Below are positions 16,339 through 24,115 of a stretch of DNA of 31,868 nt, piece by piece. The notes under the pieces were generated by a model that was given only the letters and a program-made list of their open reading frames with translations, did no database searches and was not told where the DNA came from. Position numbers and translations under genes: made by a program. The stretch comes from a virus. The DNA lies in the IMG/VR virus record IMGVR_UViG_3300011440_000047, positions 1 to 31,868 of that record. One strand, written 5' to 3'. Numbering within the stretch: the stretch's first letter is position 1; each line of letters opens with the position of its first letter.

Positions 16339-17700
16339 CTATGGAATGACTGGCGTTTCAATCGCAGCAAGAACGTTGGCGAAAGTATCGTATATAAACG
16401 CGCCAGTGTACTGCTCGTTGAAGAATTGGTGAATTGCCATCTCACCCAAGTACGTGATAAGGTTCTTTGTGAAATCATCCATCTCCCAACCGAAAGTGAT
16501 GAACAGTGGTTTGAAAATAAGAACCCTGTAGTACCGCAGGAAACCGGCAAGGAAAGAACCGACAGGAATTGAAGCGTCTTCGATTACAGTAGCACCGGAG
16601 ATGTTCTTTCCATTAGCGGATACGAAACTTGGCAACATATAAACACCGCTATCTGTAGCTTTTGCCATATCCATGTTTGCGGAGTCAACAGGATTAATCA
16701 GGATAGTGATTTCTCCTTGAATGTTACCATTTCTCAACTGTGCAACGGCTGCTCTTAAAGCATCCATGTAAGTTGGATTATCGGTAACAATTCCGGTCTG
16801 CGTGTACGCTACAGAAAGGTTTGTGATACCAGTTGGCTCTGTTGCAGAACCAACATTGGTAATGAGTGCAGAATTAAGCTTGATGAGAATTTGATAGCGT
16901 ATCTCATCTTTGATGAGCGTTTCCATTCCTTTCACATCCCACAGAAGTTCGACAGCTACTTTATCAGTAACAGCTATTTTCTTGTAGTTAGAAATGTTTG
17001 TATCCAACTGGAAAGAAATGGCAGGTTTTAAAACTCCAGGACCTACGAAACCGGCAGCTCCCTGAACATTTGTTTTGTTTATCCATCCGTAAGCTGATTG
17101 GTCTGTAGATCCCTTTGTGAGCATATCCCAAAAAGTAGGTTGAGGGCGAACCGGGTCGCTTATTGTTGACTCGTAAAAAGGTACAGGAAGAACAGAACCG
17201 GCAACGTAAGTGTTTGAAGGAAGCATCGGAACGTTTGCAACTCTTATTTCAAGAGCTTCGAGATTCATTTTCTTTTTATTCCTGATACCATCCAAAGACT
17301 CTTTGTTATCTTTCTGCCATTTTTCGATCTGACCACGAAGTGTCAATTCTTTTCCGCCAGAAGCTGCAGCTCTTTGCTCAAGCTCAATCATCTTCGCGTC
17401 AATTGCAGCGAAACGAGCAATAACTCCGGTCTTATCATCGCACAAAGCACGAACATTATCAACAGGAAACTTCTTCCATGCTTCTGACATTGTTTCAAAC
17501 TCTTTGTACAAAGTATCGTTTTTGAGTTCAGCTTTGGCTGCGGCACGAACCTCTATGAGAAGCTGTTTTTTAGCATCTTCATCATCTTTATCATCACCGC
17601 CACTTCCACCGTCTGTTTTGTAACAGGCGAAGCCTAACCGAGTTCTTCTTATTGGCATTTTAGCCGCAAAAGAAGAAGGATTAAAATATGTTCTTTTCAT
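16339..17700 (-). CDS. HK97-type major capsid protein
   Basis: A 453-residue protein. The first roughly 110 residues are charged and coiled-coil (IARFAAIDAKMIELEQRAAA), matching the delta scaffolding domain that the prohead protease removes in HK97-fold phages. The rest follows the Phage_capsid pattern: an N-arm, PLPSNTYVAG-type start of the mature part, the E-loop and P-domain region (QLDTNISNYKKIAVTDKVAV), a long helix (MDALRAAVAQLRNGNIQGE) and the A-domain strand (ITILINPVDSANMDM). It overlaps the protease gene by four bases, the standard protease-capsid pairing. Confidence 0.9.
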   Translation of the reverse strand: MKRTYFNPSSFAAKMPIRRTRLGFACYKTDGGSGGDDKDDEDAKKQLLIEVRAAAKAELKNDTLYKEFETMSEAWKKFPVDNVRALCDDKTGVIARFAAIDAKMIELEQRAAASGGKELTLRGQIEKWQKDNKESLDGIRNKKKMNLEALEIRVANVPMLPSNTYVAGSVLPVPFYESTISDPVRPQPTFWDMLTKGSTDQSAYGWINKTNVQGAAGFVGPGVLKPAISFQLDTNISNYKKIAVTDKVAVELLWDVKGMETLIKDEIRYQILIKLNSALITNVGSATEPTGITNLSVAYTQTGIVTDNPTYMDALRAAVAQLRNGNIQGEITILINPVDSANMDMAKATDSGVYMLPSFVSANGKNISGATVIEDASIPVGSFLAGFLRYYRVLIFKPLFITFGWEMDDFTKNLITYLGEMAIHQFFNEQYTGAFIYDTFANVLAAIETPVIP

Positions 17701-18455
17701 CTTTTAAAATTTTGAAGTAAATAATTATAATCTACGCTCTTTTTAAGCGGGTCTTTTTTTCCAAGTGCAATATGCGAGTTGGTTTCAAAGAGTGCTTTCT
17801 GACGAGCAAAAAGGTTTCGTGCTTCGAGCTGCGAATCTTTGCGCAGCGACTTGATGAAATATTCTATTTCATCAGACAATTCTATTTGAGCATCATCAAA
17901 TTCCTTTCTGCTTCTGCAAGCAAATGTTTCAGAATCTGACGCTAATCCAACAACACTTATTTCGTGAAGATTAGCTTCTTTATACCAAATGGTATCTTCT
18001 TTTTCATCATATTCTGCACTACTCCATACTGGATTAAATCCATTAGAAAAATTGTTTAATGTCCCAGAACGAAGTTGTATAATAACTCTATCAGCGCTAT
18101 CAACATCGTCAAGCGCTTTAGTTTCAAAAAATAAACCAATTTCGTCTTCTTGCAAATCCTCAAAAAGAGAAAGAGGGTCGCCCTGATTATGCTGGCGAAG
18201 AAACTTTATCTGTTGATTTGCGTTTGACTTAGGACCTCGTAAGTCAATACTTCTTTTCCACGCACCCTTTACAAACCTTTCTCCGTAATCATTTTTACTC
18301 GTCCATATAGAAGAGTACCCTCTTACTTTGCGTTGTCCAAGTAACTCCAAAAATGTTTCTGGAGCATGATACGCATCAGTAGCAACAGCTAAAGACCTCA
18401 TTATATAAGGTGCTCTGCGTTTAGCTTCTACGATCTTTGAATGAAGTGTCTTCAT
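17697..18455 (-). CDS. HK97-type prohead protease (S78 family)
   Basis: A 252-residue protein. The fold signals of the HK97 prohead protease are present: RKVRGYSSIWTSKNDYGERF near the start, the catalytic His in KFLRQHNQGDPL (His89), the catalytic Ser in NNFSNGFNP (Ser137), and the conserved LHEISVVGLASD (163-174). It cleaves the scaffolding domain of the capsid protein and itself during head maturation. The C-terminal 70 residues are helical and charged. The start overlaps the preceding gene by 35 bases; a later Met is possible but would remove part of the N-terminal strand. Confidence 0.9.
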   Translation of the reverse strand: MKTLHSKIVEAKRRAPYIMRSLAVATDAYHAPETFLELLGQRKVRGYSSIWTSKNDYGERFVKGAWKRSIDLRGPKSNANQQIKFLRQHNQGDPLSLFEDLQEDEIGLFFETKALDDVDSADRVIIQLRSGTLNNFSNGFNPVWSSAEYDEKEDTIWYKEANLHEISVVGLASDSETFACRSRKEFDDAQIELSDEIEYFIKSLRKDSQLEARNLFARQKALFETNSHIALGKKDPLKKSVDYNYLLQNFKR

Positions 18456-18948
18456 TTTCTAATTTTATTATTTGCTTTGTTTTATCAATAGCCATCCCTG
18501 CTTCAATCAATCCGAATAAATCAAAGTGTTTTGAAAGAAGCCAAAAGAATTGTTCCGGCTTAAAACTGTTATTAATGCCAACAGTATAACCCATGCGACC
18601 AATCTTATAATCATCAGTCCAAAGAGTCCAATGAGGCTCACAAGCTTTTCCGTTTAATTCAGAAACCCATTCAGATTCAACCAGTTTGCGCTTACCATCG
18701 TTTACCGAATTAAACCACCATAACTTTTCATCCTCTGTCATATCACTTAAAGTGCGAAGGATGGGTTTAACCTCTGAATACCTATTGTATGCTGGCTCTT
18801 CTTCAGCATTGCCATTAACTATGAATTGTATTTCGGCTTGATATTCGCCTATCCCCGTTAAATAACCTTTACATGGTTCATCCATATAGTTGCCCTGTAT
18901 TTCGCATCCCAAATACAAATGCAGATAATCTTTGATGTCCTTTTTCAT
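18421..18948 (-). CDS. Conserved Bacteroidota-phage protein of unknown function
   Basis: A 175-residue protein starting MKKDIKDYLHLYLGCEIQGN. The phrases VKPILRTLSDMTEDE (about 60-74) and HFDLFGLIEAGMAIDKT (about 142-158) are ones I have met in hypothetical proteins of Bacteroides-group phages and prophages. It is acidic, soluble and without membrane segments. Its place between portal and protease genes, with a one-base gap to the portal gene, is unusual for a non-structural protein and suggests insertion into the head module. The function is unknown. Confidence 0.65.
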   Translation of the reverse strand: MKKDIKDYLHLYLGCEIQGNYMDEPCKGYLTGIGEYQAEIQFIVNGNAEEEPAYNRYSEVKPILRTLSDMTEDEKLWWFNSVNDGKRKLVESEWVSELNGKACEPHWTLWTDDYKIGRMGYTVGINNSFKPEQFFWLLSKHFDLFGLIEAGMAIDKTKQIIKLENEDTSFKDRRS

Positions 18949-18949
18949 A

Positions 18950-20305
18950 TCAATTATTTACATTAGGGTCAACTGGCTCTGGAGCTGCAACTTCTACATT
19001 CGGCGCAGTATAATATACGTCTCCATCTGGAACTGTATCATATTCCAAAGCCTGAAGGTATTGGTTTTTTGTAATGAGTCCAGACTTGTACTGCAAATCC
19101 AAAGCTTCAGTTCTGTATTTCAAACTTTGACCAGCAGCCATTACAGCGTCTTGTAATACGGCAACATCACCGAAGTAACAAGTTACGTTTGTTTCAAAGT
19201 AAGTTGTATACTTGAGCATATCCCTTTTGTTTTCAGGGATAGTAACATTTGTTAAAAGCCATCTTTCTGAACTGGTACGGTTTTCATAAGTTGCATTTTT
19301 GCCAGACATAAGCTCAGCAGGATAAGCATAGCGGTCAGCTATCATATCAATTCCTTGCCTAATTGTGTTTTTAATGTCAAGTTCAATAGCATTAAAAGAC
19401 ATCGGATTCCACTTTAAGCCATGTCTTGTAACTACGTATTGCCATTGACTCCAGGATAGTCCATATTGCGTCAAGTCGTCTTGAATCTCTTTCTTTTCTT
19501 TAGGATTCAAAGGTACATATCCAGCAACCGGGTCTTTACTGGAATCTTGTGAAACAAATCCCAAAGGTCCTTTCTTCTTTAAAAGAACGTTATCAGCTTC
19601 CATCCCTGCCATTATATTACTTATAGCCCACTCGAGTCCTGCTATTTTTGACAATGGGAGTCCCAACTCATCAACTGCGTTCATGTAACCGTCTCTGACA
19701 ATAAATATTTTCTCCGAAGGAATAACTATATCGTCTGCGTCCATCCAAGACATATCAAGCACCCACTCTTTGATAGGATTCGGATTCCGCAAAAGAGAAA
19801 AATGTTCGTTTTTCTGTGGAGTTAAAAGAATCGGATTCATGTTCCAGAATAATGTAGTTGTCTTGTCTAATGAAGAAACGAACTCCATTTTGTAAACAGG
19901 GCAGTAGCCATATACCTTCTTGTATATCATTTGCTGCCCACGAAACTCGTACCAATCTTGCATTGGGTTCGGATTAAGCAAACGTTTCTTAACAGCTTTA
20001 CCATATCTGGTAGTATCATAATCTCGTTTATCATCCAATATTTCTATCTCTCCGTTTAGATCAGCATTTGTCTGGCGGTCAATGACAGAAGCCAACGGGG
20101 AACAATAAAGGTAACTCCAGTATTGCATTTGCTTACTCTGAAGATTTTTCCACATTGGCGAGTTACCAGTCAAGATAACATCACCTTCACTATTGTAAGG
20201 AATGAATCCTACATTTACGTTAGGTATAGCAGTCGCCATACTTCCGAAGATATTATTCACCGGGTTTGTTAAACTAATCATTCCGCCCTCATACTGATTT
20301 CTCAT
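18950..20305 (-). CDS. Portal protein
   Basis: A protein of up to 451 residues with the HK97-like portal layout. Clear features are the N-terminal SPMWKNLQSKQMQYWSYLYC, a core with FRGQQMIYKKVYGYCPVYKM, a clip and stem region (LSKIAGLEWAISNIMAGMEA), and the conserved ADRYAYPAELMSGKNATYEN before a C-terminal helical part. It forms the dodecameric ring through which DNA is packaged. Two starts are possible: ATG at 20305, overlapping the previous gene by 17 bases, or ATG at 20281 (MISLTNPVNN), which has GAGGGCGG just before it and starts after the previous stop. I slightly favour the second. Confidence 0.88.
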   Translation of the reverse strand: MRNQYEGGMISLTNPVNNIFGSMATAIPNVNVGFIPYNSEGDVILTGNSPMWKNLQSKQMQYWSYLYCSPLASVIDRQTNADLNGEIEILDDKRDYDTTRYGKAVKKRLLNPNPMQDWYEFRGQQMIYKKVYGYCPVYKMEFVSSLDKTTTLFWNMNPILLTPQKNEHFSLLRNPNPIKEWVLDMSWMDADDIVIPSEKIFIVRDGYMNAVDELGLPLSKIAGLEWAISNIMAGMEADNVLLKKKGPLGFVSQDSSKDPVAGYVPLNPKEKKEIQDDLTQYGLSWSQWQYVVTRHGLKWNPMSFNAIELDIKNTIRQGIDMIADRYAYPAELMSGKNATYENRTSSERWLLTNVTIPENKRDMLKYTTYFETNVTCYFGDVAVLQDAVMAAGQSLKYRTEALDLQYKSGLITKNQYLQALEYDTVPDGDVYYTAPNVEVAAPEPVDPNVNN

Positions 20306-20513
20306 TCGTTATTGTACTTAAAGCGTAAGAAAAATCTTGTTTGCGCATAATTGCTACTACATCTCCAGCAATTTTCATTATGACCACATCGTCAAATGTC
20401 AGAACTTCATCGCAGACACAAAATAAATAATCTCCGTACCATCGTCGCCTATAGACTTGGAAAATTATCTTGGTTGCTGGTTTAATATCTTCAGCATTTC
20501 TTGGTTCTCCCAT
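20289..20513 (-). CDS. Small hypothetical protein upstream of portal
   Basis: A 74-residue protein starting MGEPRNAEDIKPATKIIFQV. A TTG further upstream at 20531 is in frame, but its codons belong to the shared GTGGAAA leader element, so ATG at 20513 is preferred. The sequence alternates strands (IIFQVYRRRWYGDYLFCVCD, VVIMKIAGDVVAIMRK) and looks like a small β-barrel, perhaps SH3-like. I do not recognise the family. It lies between the structured segment at 20555-20625 and the portal gene. Confidence 0.55.
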   Translation of the reverse strand: MGEPRNAEDIKPATKIIFQVYRRRWYGDYLFCVCDEVLTFDDVVIMKIAGDVVAIMRKQDFSYALSTITNEKSV

Positions 20514-20521
20514 AAATACAG

Positions 20522-20541
20522 TTTTCCACAAAAAAAATTGG
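20522..20541 (-). promoter_or_regulatory. Shared leader element (TTTTTTTTGTGGAAAA)
   Basis: A minus-strand copy of the T-rich GTGGAAA element, ending nine bases before the ATG at 20513. It keeps the TTTTGTGGAAA core but has Ts in place of the central C. See the copies at 13565-13584, 22520-22538 and 26434-26452. Confidence 0.4.
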
Positions 20542-20554
20542 TTGGATTTTTAAA

Positions 20555-20625
20555 GAGCGTCATAGAGCCTCAGAATCGGCTGTCCCGAAGGAGCGGGATT
20601 AAGAGAACTCTATGCGCCCGATTTA
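20555..20625 (-). terminator. Structured segment, probable terminator
   Basis: On the minus strand GCG-CATAGAG pairs with CTCTATG-A-CGC (one bulged base) and encloses two smaller hairpins, TCCCG/CGGGA around a CTCCTT loop, and AGCC/GGCT. The closing arm is followed by CTTTAAAAA. The first arm contains the stop codon of the gene at 20610-20783. The position and the T/A tail suggest a terminator ahead of the portal gene, but the branched shape could also be a processed or regulatory RNA. Confidence 0.5.
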
Positions 20626-20783
20626 TGAGAAAGAAGAAGATTAACAAAGTATATGATTCCTACGACTATGACAATAGAAGTAAAAACTACCTTCCATATC
20701 CTGTCCATATCAAGATACTTTATTAATCCTAATGCAAGTGCCATTATGATTACAACTAATAATATTTCGTTAGTTAGGTTCAT
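20610..20783 (-). CDS. Small two-helix membrane protein (holin-like)
   Basis: A 57-residue protein from ATG at 20783: MNLTNEILLVVIIMALALGL, then a short loop IKYLDMDRIWK, a second hydrophobic helix VVFTSIVIVVGIIYFVNLLL, and a short basic end. Two membrane helices in under 60 residues fit class II holins, although many other small phage membrane proteins look the same. The start codon lies inside the end of the glycoside-hydrolase-like gene (14-base overlap), so the two are translationally coupled. No endolysin motif is present next to it. Confidence 0.6.
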   Translation of the reverse strand: MNLTNEILLVVIIMALALGLIKYLDMDRIWKVVFTSIVIVVGIIYFVNLLLSHKSGA

Positions 20784-21873
20784 TTTTCTTATATAAATGT
20801 TCATACAAAGCAAGTTGGGCAACATTAAGATAACCTTTTATATCCGTTTCTCCACCAGGAAGCTCTACCATGCCATCCATGTAACCAAGTCCAGCATTAA
20901 GAGTTGGGATTATATTGCTTTCTCCGCCCATGTTTTTTACAGAAGCAGTTTGGTTATAGATTCCACTACCGTGCTTGAACTTCATGTGGATATAATGCAT
21001 CTGAAGCTGCCACATAACTCCATCTGGCGCAGTCCATTTATCTCCGCCTGTGCTATCTGAAACACGAAGCCCATTGTTTCCGAGTACGCATCTTCCTTTG
21101 AAAAGATTAGCCATGTACTCTCCAATCTCGAAAGCTGTATCCAATTCCTGGAAGAATGGTTTAACGCAATGCTGAAATTCTGTGAGTGGAATACCTATAT
21201 TAGTTCGCTTGAATACTTGCATTATGTCAATGCAACTATAAATAGCAGAAAGCGTATTGGTTGGATTAGCTCCGGCAGCAATCATCTGATCTCTGCGAAC
21301 AGCATAGTCATCATTATTGCCTATTCCCCATATCATTGGCTCTCCAGTTCCGGTAGCAGAACCAGTTACAGTTATTTCGCTCAAATATGGGTCTTCGTCA
21401 TAGTGATCTGCGAGTTTTGTCATTAACCTCTCCCAATACATTAGCCAAGTATCTCCCCAAAAAGAAGGACAGTAATCTGACGCATCTTCGAATCCGGGAG
21501 TTGTCTCGTATCCACTTTTCTCGAATAAAAATTTGTCGCACTTGTTAATAAGCCATTCGCCAGATAACATTCCGGCAACTACACGAAGTTTAAACTTGAT
21601 ATTAAGTCCCCTTGACTTCATTTTCCTTGCCCAAGTTAGCATATCGTCAATCTGCGAGAAATCAAAACGATCTTCAGAAGGCCAGATATCTTTCACATGG
21701 ACGCGAATGACTATAACTTCTACGTATTTGTAAAAGTTCTCGTCTGGATTGTCCATATTATTTATGTAGTGATGCTGGCGAAGGCAAAGTCCTTGCAATC
21801 TAGGCTTTGAGTTGCTTGGCATATCAGGACAGCCTGTAGTTATTTTTAGTTTTATCACTTGTTCTTGTTCCAT
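20770..21873 (-). CDS. Glycoside-hydrolase-like TIM-barrel protein
   Basis: A 367-residue protein starting MEQEQVIKLKITTGCPDMPS. The order VEVIVIRVHVKDIWPSEDRF, then SQIDDMLTWARKMKSRGL and NIKFKLRVVAGM is the β-strand, W-P-x-E-x-x-F and helix pattern of TIM-barrel glycosidases of the GH42/GH5-like clans. A strand ending GSATGTGEPMIWG puts Glu178 where the acid/base often sits. A second candidate carboxylate is Glu232 in IPLTEFQHC; I cannot assign the nucleophile. There is no signal peptide. It lies in the head module between a methyltransferase-like gene and a holin-like gene. It may be a virion-associated sugar-cleaving enzyme or a lysis enzyme; a catalytically dead sugar-binding barrel is also possible. 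Confidence 0.55.
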   Translation of the reverse strand: MEQEQVIKLKITTGCPDMPSNSKPRLQGLCLRQHHYINNMDNPDENFYKYVEVIVIRVHVKDIWPSEDRFDFSQIDDMLTWARKMKSRGLNIKFKLRVVAGMLSGEWLINKCDKFLFEKSGYETTPGFEDASDYCPSFWGDTWLMYWERLMTKLADHYDEDPYLSEITVTGSATGTGEPMIWGIGNNDDYAVRRDQMIAAGANPTNTLSAIYSCIDIMQVFKRTNIGIPLTEFQHCVKPFFQELDTAFEIGEYMANLFKGRCVLGNNGLRVSDSTGGDKWTAPDGVMWQLQMHYIHMKFKHGSGIYNQTASVKNMGGESNIIPTLNAGLGYMDGMVELPGGETDIKGYLNVAQLALYEHLYKKNEPN

Positions 21874-21891
21874 AATTAGTTTTTACTTTAG

Positions 21892-22509
21892 TTATCCCCA
21901 TTGTTCTGCCATTGCTTTGGCTATTCCTAGAAATGTTTTGCTTCTTGCTATTGATGTTTTAGCTTTGTCGCTGTGTTTAGCTTCTTTATACCACTTCGGC
22001 ATTTTCTTGCCGCCAACTATAACAAACTCGCCTTTGTCCACATGAGTTTTCTGAGCGAATAAGTCATCTTCTTTAGCGTGAAACAGTTTCGGCAATCCGT
22101 TAAGCCATAAACAAGTTGGTTTCTGAGCTTTATCCCCAAAATAAAAAGGCTGGATAATTTGGTCTGGCTTTCTATATATTTCGCTCATAATTCCTATTGG
22201 ATTCTCGATACACCACTTAGGAATATTAGTCTTTGTAAACTTAAGGAAAAAGTCGATACCTTTTTGTTGCAAACCCTTTTTCTGTTTTAGTTCAAAGTGT
22301 TTAGCTCCTGAAACAGCTAAATGCGTACAAGGCGGAAACGCTATCATCATATCCCAATCTTGATCTAGAAGTGTTAGCACATCTACTTTTTTATGGTACG
22401 TTGGGTCTTCCCAGTTCGGATACAAATCGCAACTAATAACATAGTGCCCTCGTTCCCGAAAGGCTTTAGCTACTGTATTACTGCACTCGCAAGCTATTAA
22501 TACCTTCAT
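21892..22509 (-). CDS. Cytosine-methyltransferase-like protein
   Basis: A 205-residue protein. It starts MKVLIACECSNTVAKAFRER with a strand, Gly-less motif I variant and Asp at CDLYPN (SAM-binding region). FPPCTHLAVSG (58-68) carries the Pro-Pro-Cys of motif IV with catalytic Cys61, and WCIENPIG (101-108) is the E-N-P variant of motif VI. This short form of C5-methyltransferase-like proteins is frequent in phages and lacks the normal target recognition domain. It may methylate phage DNA against host restriction, or have become a different enzyme. The start codon is preceded by the GTGGAAA leader element at 22520-22538. Confidence 0.7.
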   Translation of the reverse strand: MKVLIACECSNTVAKAFRERGHYVISCDLYPNWEDPTYHKKVDVLTLLDQDWDMMIAFPPCTHLAVSGAKHFELKQKKGLQQKGIDFFLKFTKTNIPKWCIENPIGIMSEIYRKPDQIIQPFYFGDKAQKPTCLWLNGLPKLFHAKEDDLFAQKTHVDKGEFVIVGGKKMPKWYKEAKHSDKAKTSIARSKTFLGIAKAMAEQWG

Positions 22510-22647
22510 TTTTTCTGATTTTCCACAAAAAGAAAAATGTTCGATCTGGCTAAGGGAATGTTTTCATTAGGTCTCCGTTAAGGTTCACTAATCCTTTCGC
22601 TCTTCGACGAACATTGATCTGTAAATGTGCCAACGTTGGCTTTTTGG
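22510..22647 (-). other. Leader region with nested inverted repeats
   Basis: This 138-base gap between 22509 and 22648 contains, on the minus strand, ATGTTCG...CGAACAT arms that enclose AAGG...CCTT and ATTAG...CTAAT arms, so the transcript could form one nested structure ending just before the GTGGAAA element. A 25-codon frame (22577-22655, MSNQKANVGTFTDQCSSKSE) overlaps the upstream stop, but I cannot support it as a gene. A regulatory leader for the methyltransferase-like gene is the best reading. Confidence 0.35.
22520..22538 (-). promoter_or_regulatory. Shared leader element TTTTTCTTTTTGTGGAAA
   Basis: A minus-strand element ending about ten bases before the ATG of the methyltransferase-like gene. 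Over 18 bases it is identical to the copy upstream of the gene at 12968-13555, far too long to expect by chance in an intergenic position. Confidence 0.5.
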
Positions 22648-22839
22648 TTACTCATGGTCTATAATTGATACGTTTAATTCGATTTCTCCAGTCCAGTCTG
22701 CGCCTACGTTTGTAAAAGTAGAACCAGTACACCACTTAAATCCGCGTTCGACTCTTATCCAGTATCCACCACCGTAAGCTTTAAACTTTGTTCCTATCGG
22801 ATACTCTTTCACTGGTTTGTCTGCTTTTGTCCAACTCAT
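22648..22839 (-). CDS. Small conserved phage protein
   Basis: A 63-residue protein, MSWTKADKPVKEYPIGTKFK then GGGYWIRVERGFKWCTGSTF. The P-x-G-T-K-F-K, G-G-Y-W-I and R-G-F-K-W steps are a pattern I recall from small proteins of Bacteroidota phages, with a likely all-β fold. The function is unknown. It overlaps the large terminase gene by four bases (ATGA), so both are probably made from the same message. Confidence 0.6.
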   Translation of the reverse strand: MSWTKADKPVKEYPIGTKFKAYGGGYWIRVERGFKWCTGSTFTNVGADWTGEIELNVSIIDHE

Positions 22840-23957
22840 GTTCTGTAATAGTGTGTATACGCTCCATACCTTATTGCATCCAGTAAGTGATTGTGTCCAT
22901 CGAGCGGCTTGTTAGTAGGATTACCCATCTCATCCACCACCCAAATGTACTTTTCTTTTTCTTCCTTGATATGCCTCCCTTGATAATAAACATTGTACTC
23001 CTTCAACTTCTCGATTCCGGCTTTAACCGACCCGTCTCCTTTCTTTGCGGCAACTGCTCTAACATCGAGTTGCTTAAGTTGTTGAATTATATGAGGGTCA
23101 TGTTCGCAGTAAACTACACTGTTGTCATCGTACCCATGCGAGATGAGTAGCTCGTTAATCCTCTTAGCAGTCATCGCGCCAGTCTTGTAAGCTAACTCTT
23201 CGACGTACAAATCTGAATGTTTAATCAGCTCCATCTTCACTATTGCAGTCGGGTCGTTAGTATAACCAAAATCAATAGCGAAAAAAGGTTCCTCAAAAGG
23301 AAGAATGTCAACCATTTCCCAGTCTGGAAAGATCAACCCACGCACATTACCTGTGACTCCACGCGCATACACTTTCCACAGTTCTGGGTCTTTGATTCCC
23401 TCGATATCGGCGTGCTGGCGTTCTGATAGAAAAGGGTTGTGCTCATGCCAAGACCTAAAAAACACAGTGCCTGGTTCGTCTTTCACTTTTTCGTGCGCCC
23501 AAAACTTTACAGTTGGATTGTAGTCAATAATACTCACTTCACTACGCGAGTCCAGCTGCCACCACGTCATGTAGTCAAAGGTATTAGCCTCGTTGATAAA
23601 CAGAATATCCCTTTTCGGACCTCGCGCATCAAATTCCGTCTCGTAAGTTTTGAACTCCATCACCGCACCACTGTTAAAAATAGTAATGTGGTCGCTCTTC
23701 CGGTGCTGCTTGATACAACCACTAAATTCTGGGAGCACGTACCGCTCGAAATCGCGCATCGCTCCAGCTCGTAGGTGCGGGAAGCTTTTCGACGTTACTG
23801 TAATGGTCTTAACTGATTGCGCCGCTACCGTTGCTAAAGCTGCCAGTATGTTAACCGTCTTACCGCTGTACTGACCACCTTGATGGATGATGCGTCTCGA
23901 CTTTGGTATAGCATCCAACGTGTCCTTGAAAATAACCGATGTCTTCACAATATACAA
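22836..23957 (-). CDS. terL: Terminase large subunit
   Basis: A 373-residue protein at the short end for this family. The ATPase half has Walker A GGQYSGKT (27-34), an adenine-binding QGG context before it, Walker B DILFINE (117-123), and a coupling region around IIDYNPT. The nuclease half has FFAIDFGYTNDPTA with catalytic Asp229, EHD around 284-286, and DGHNHLLDAIRYG with Asp360. It pumps DNA into the prohead through the portal and cuts concatemers. The gene is separated from terS by the repeat region and a three-gene cassette, whereas the two subunits are usually adjacent. Confidence 0.93.
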   Translation of the reverse strand: MYIVKTSVIFKDTLDAIPKSRRIIHQGGQYSGKTVNILAALATVAAQSVKTITVTSKSFPHLRAGAMRDFERYVLPEFSGCIKQHRKSDHITIFNSGAVMEFKTYETEFDARGPKRDILFINEANTFDYMTWWQLDSRSEVSIIDYNPTVKFWAHEKVKDEPGTVFFRSWHEHNPFLSERQHADIEGIKDPELWKVYARGVTGNVRGLIFPDWEMVDILPFEEPFFAIDFGYTNDPTAIVKMELIKHSDLYVEELAYKTGAMTAKRINELLISHGYDDNSVVYCEHDPHIIQQLKQLDVRAVAAKKGDGSVKAGIEKLKEYNVYYQGRHIKEEKEKYIWVVDEMGNPTNKPLDGHNHLLDAIRYGAYTHYYRT

Positions 23958-24064
23958 TAGTTAAATTGATTGGACAAATAATTTTATCAACAGGTCGAAA
24001 GTTTCAGAAGGAGATGTGGGGGGATAATGGGCGACCAGGCAATTTTAACTTTTTTTTAACAGAA
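23958..24064. other. Intergenic segment with a G6 tract
   Basis: This stretch upstream of terL has no gene. On the plus strand it contains GAAGGAGATGTGGGGGGATA (24007-24026), with a G6 run that is conspicuous in this A+T-rich sequence, and an eight-T run near 24051-24058. A cohesive-end or packaging signal is one possibility because of the terminase gene next to it, but nothing proves it. Confidence 0.25.
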
Positions 24065-24102
24065 AATTAACACAACCTTAATTTGTTAAAGTTGTGTTAA
24101 TT
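24061..24102 (-). terminator. Terminator behind the unknown 255-aa gene
   Basis: A perfect 12-base inverted repeat AATTAACACAAC / GTTGTGTTAATT (24065-24076 and 24091-24102) with a 14-base loop lies 13 bases after the stop of the gene at 24116-24883. On the minus strand the second arm runs into TTTTCTG. The stem is A+T-rich, so it may be weak, but the position fits a terminator that closes the cassette. Confidence 0.6.
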
Positions 24103-24115
24103 CCAGGTTTAACAA

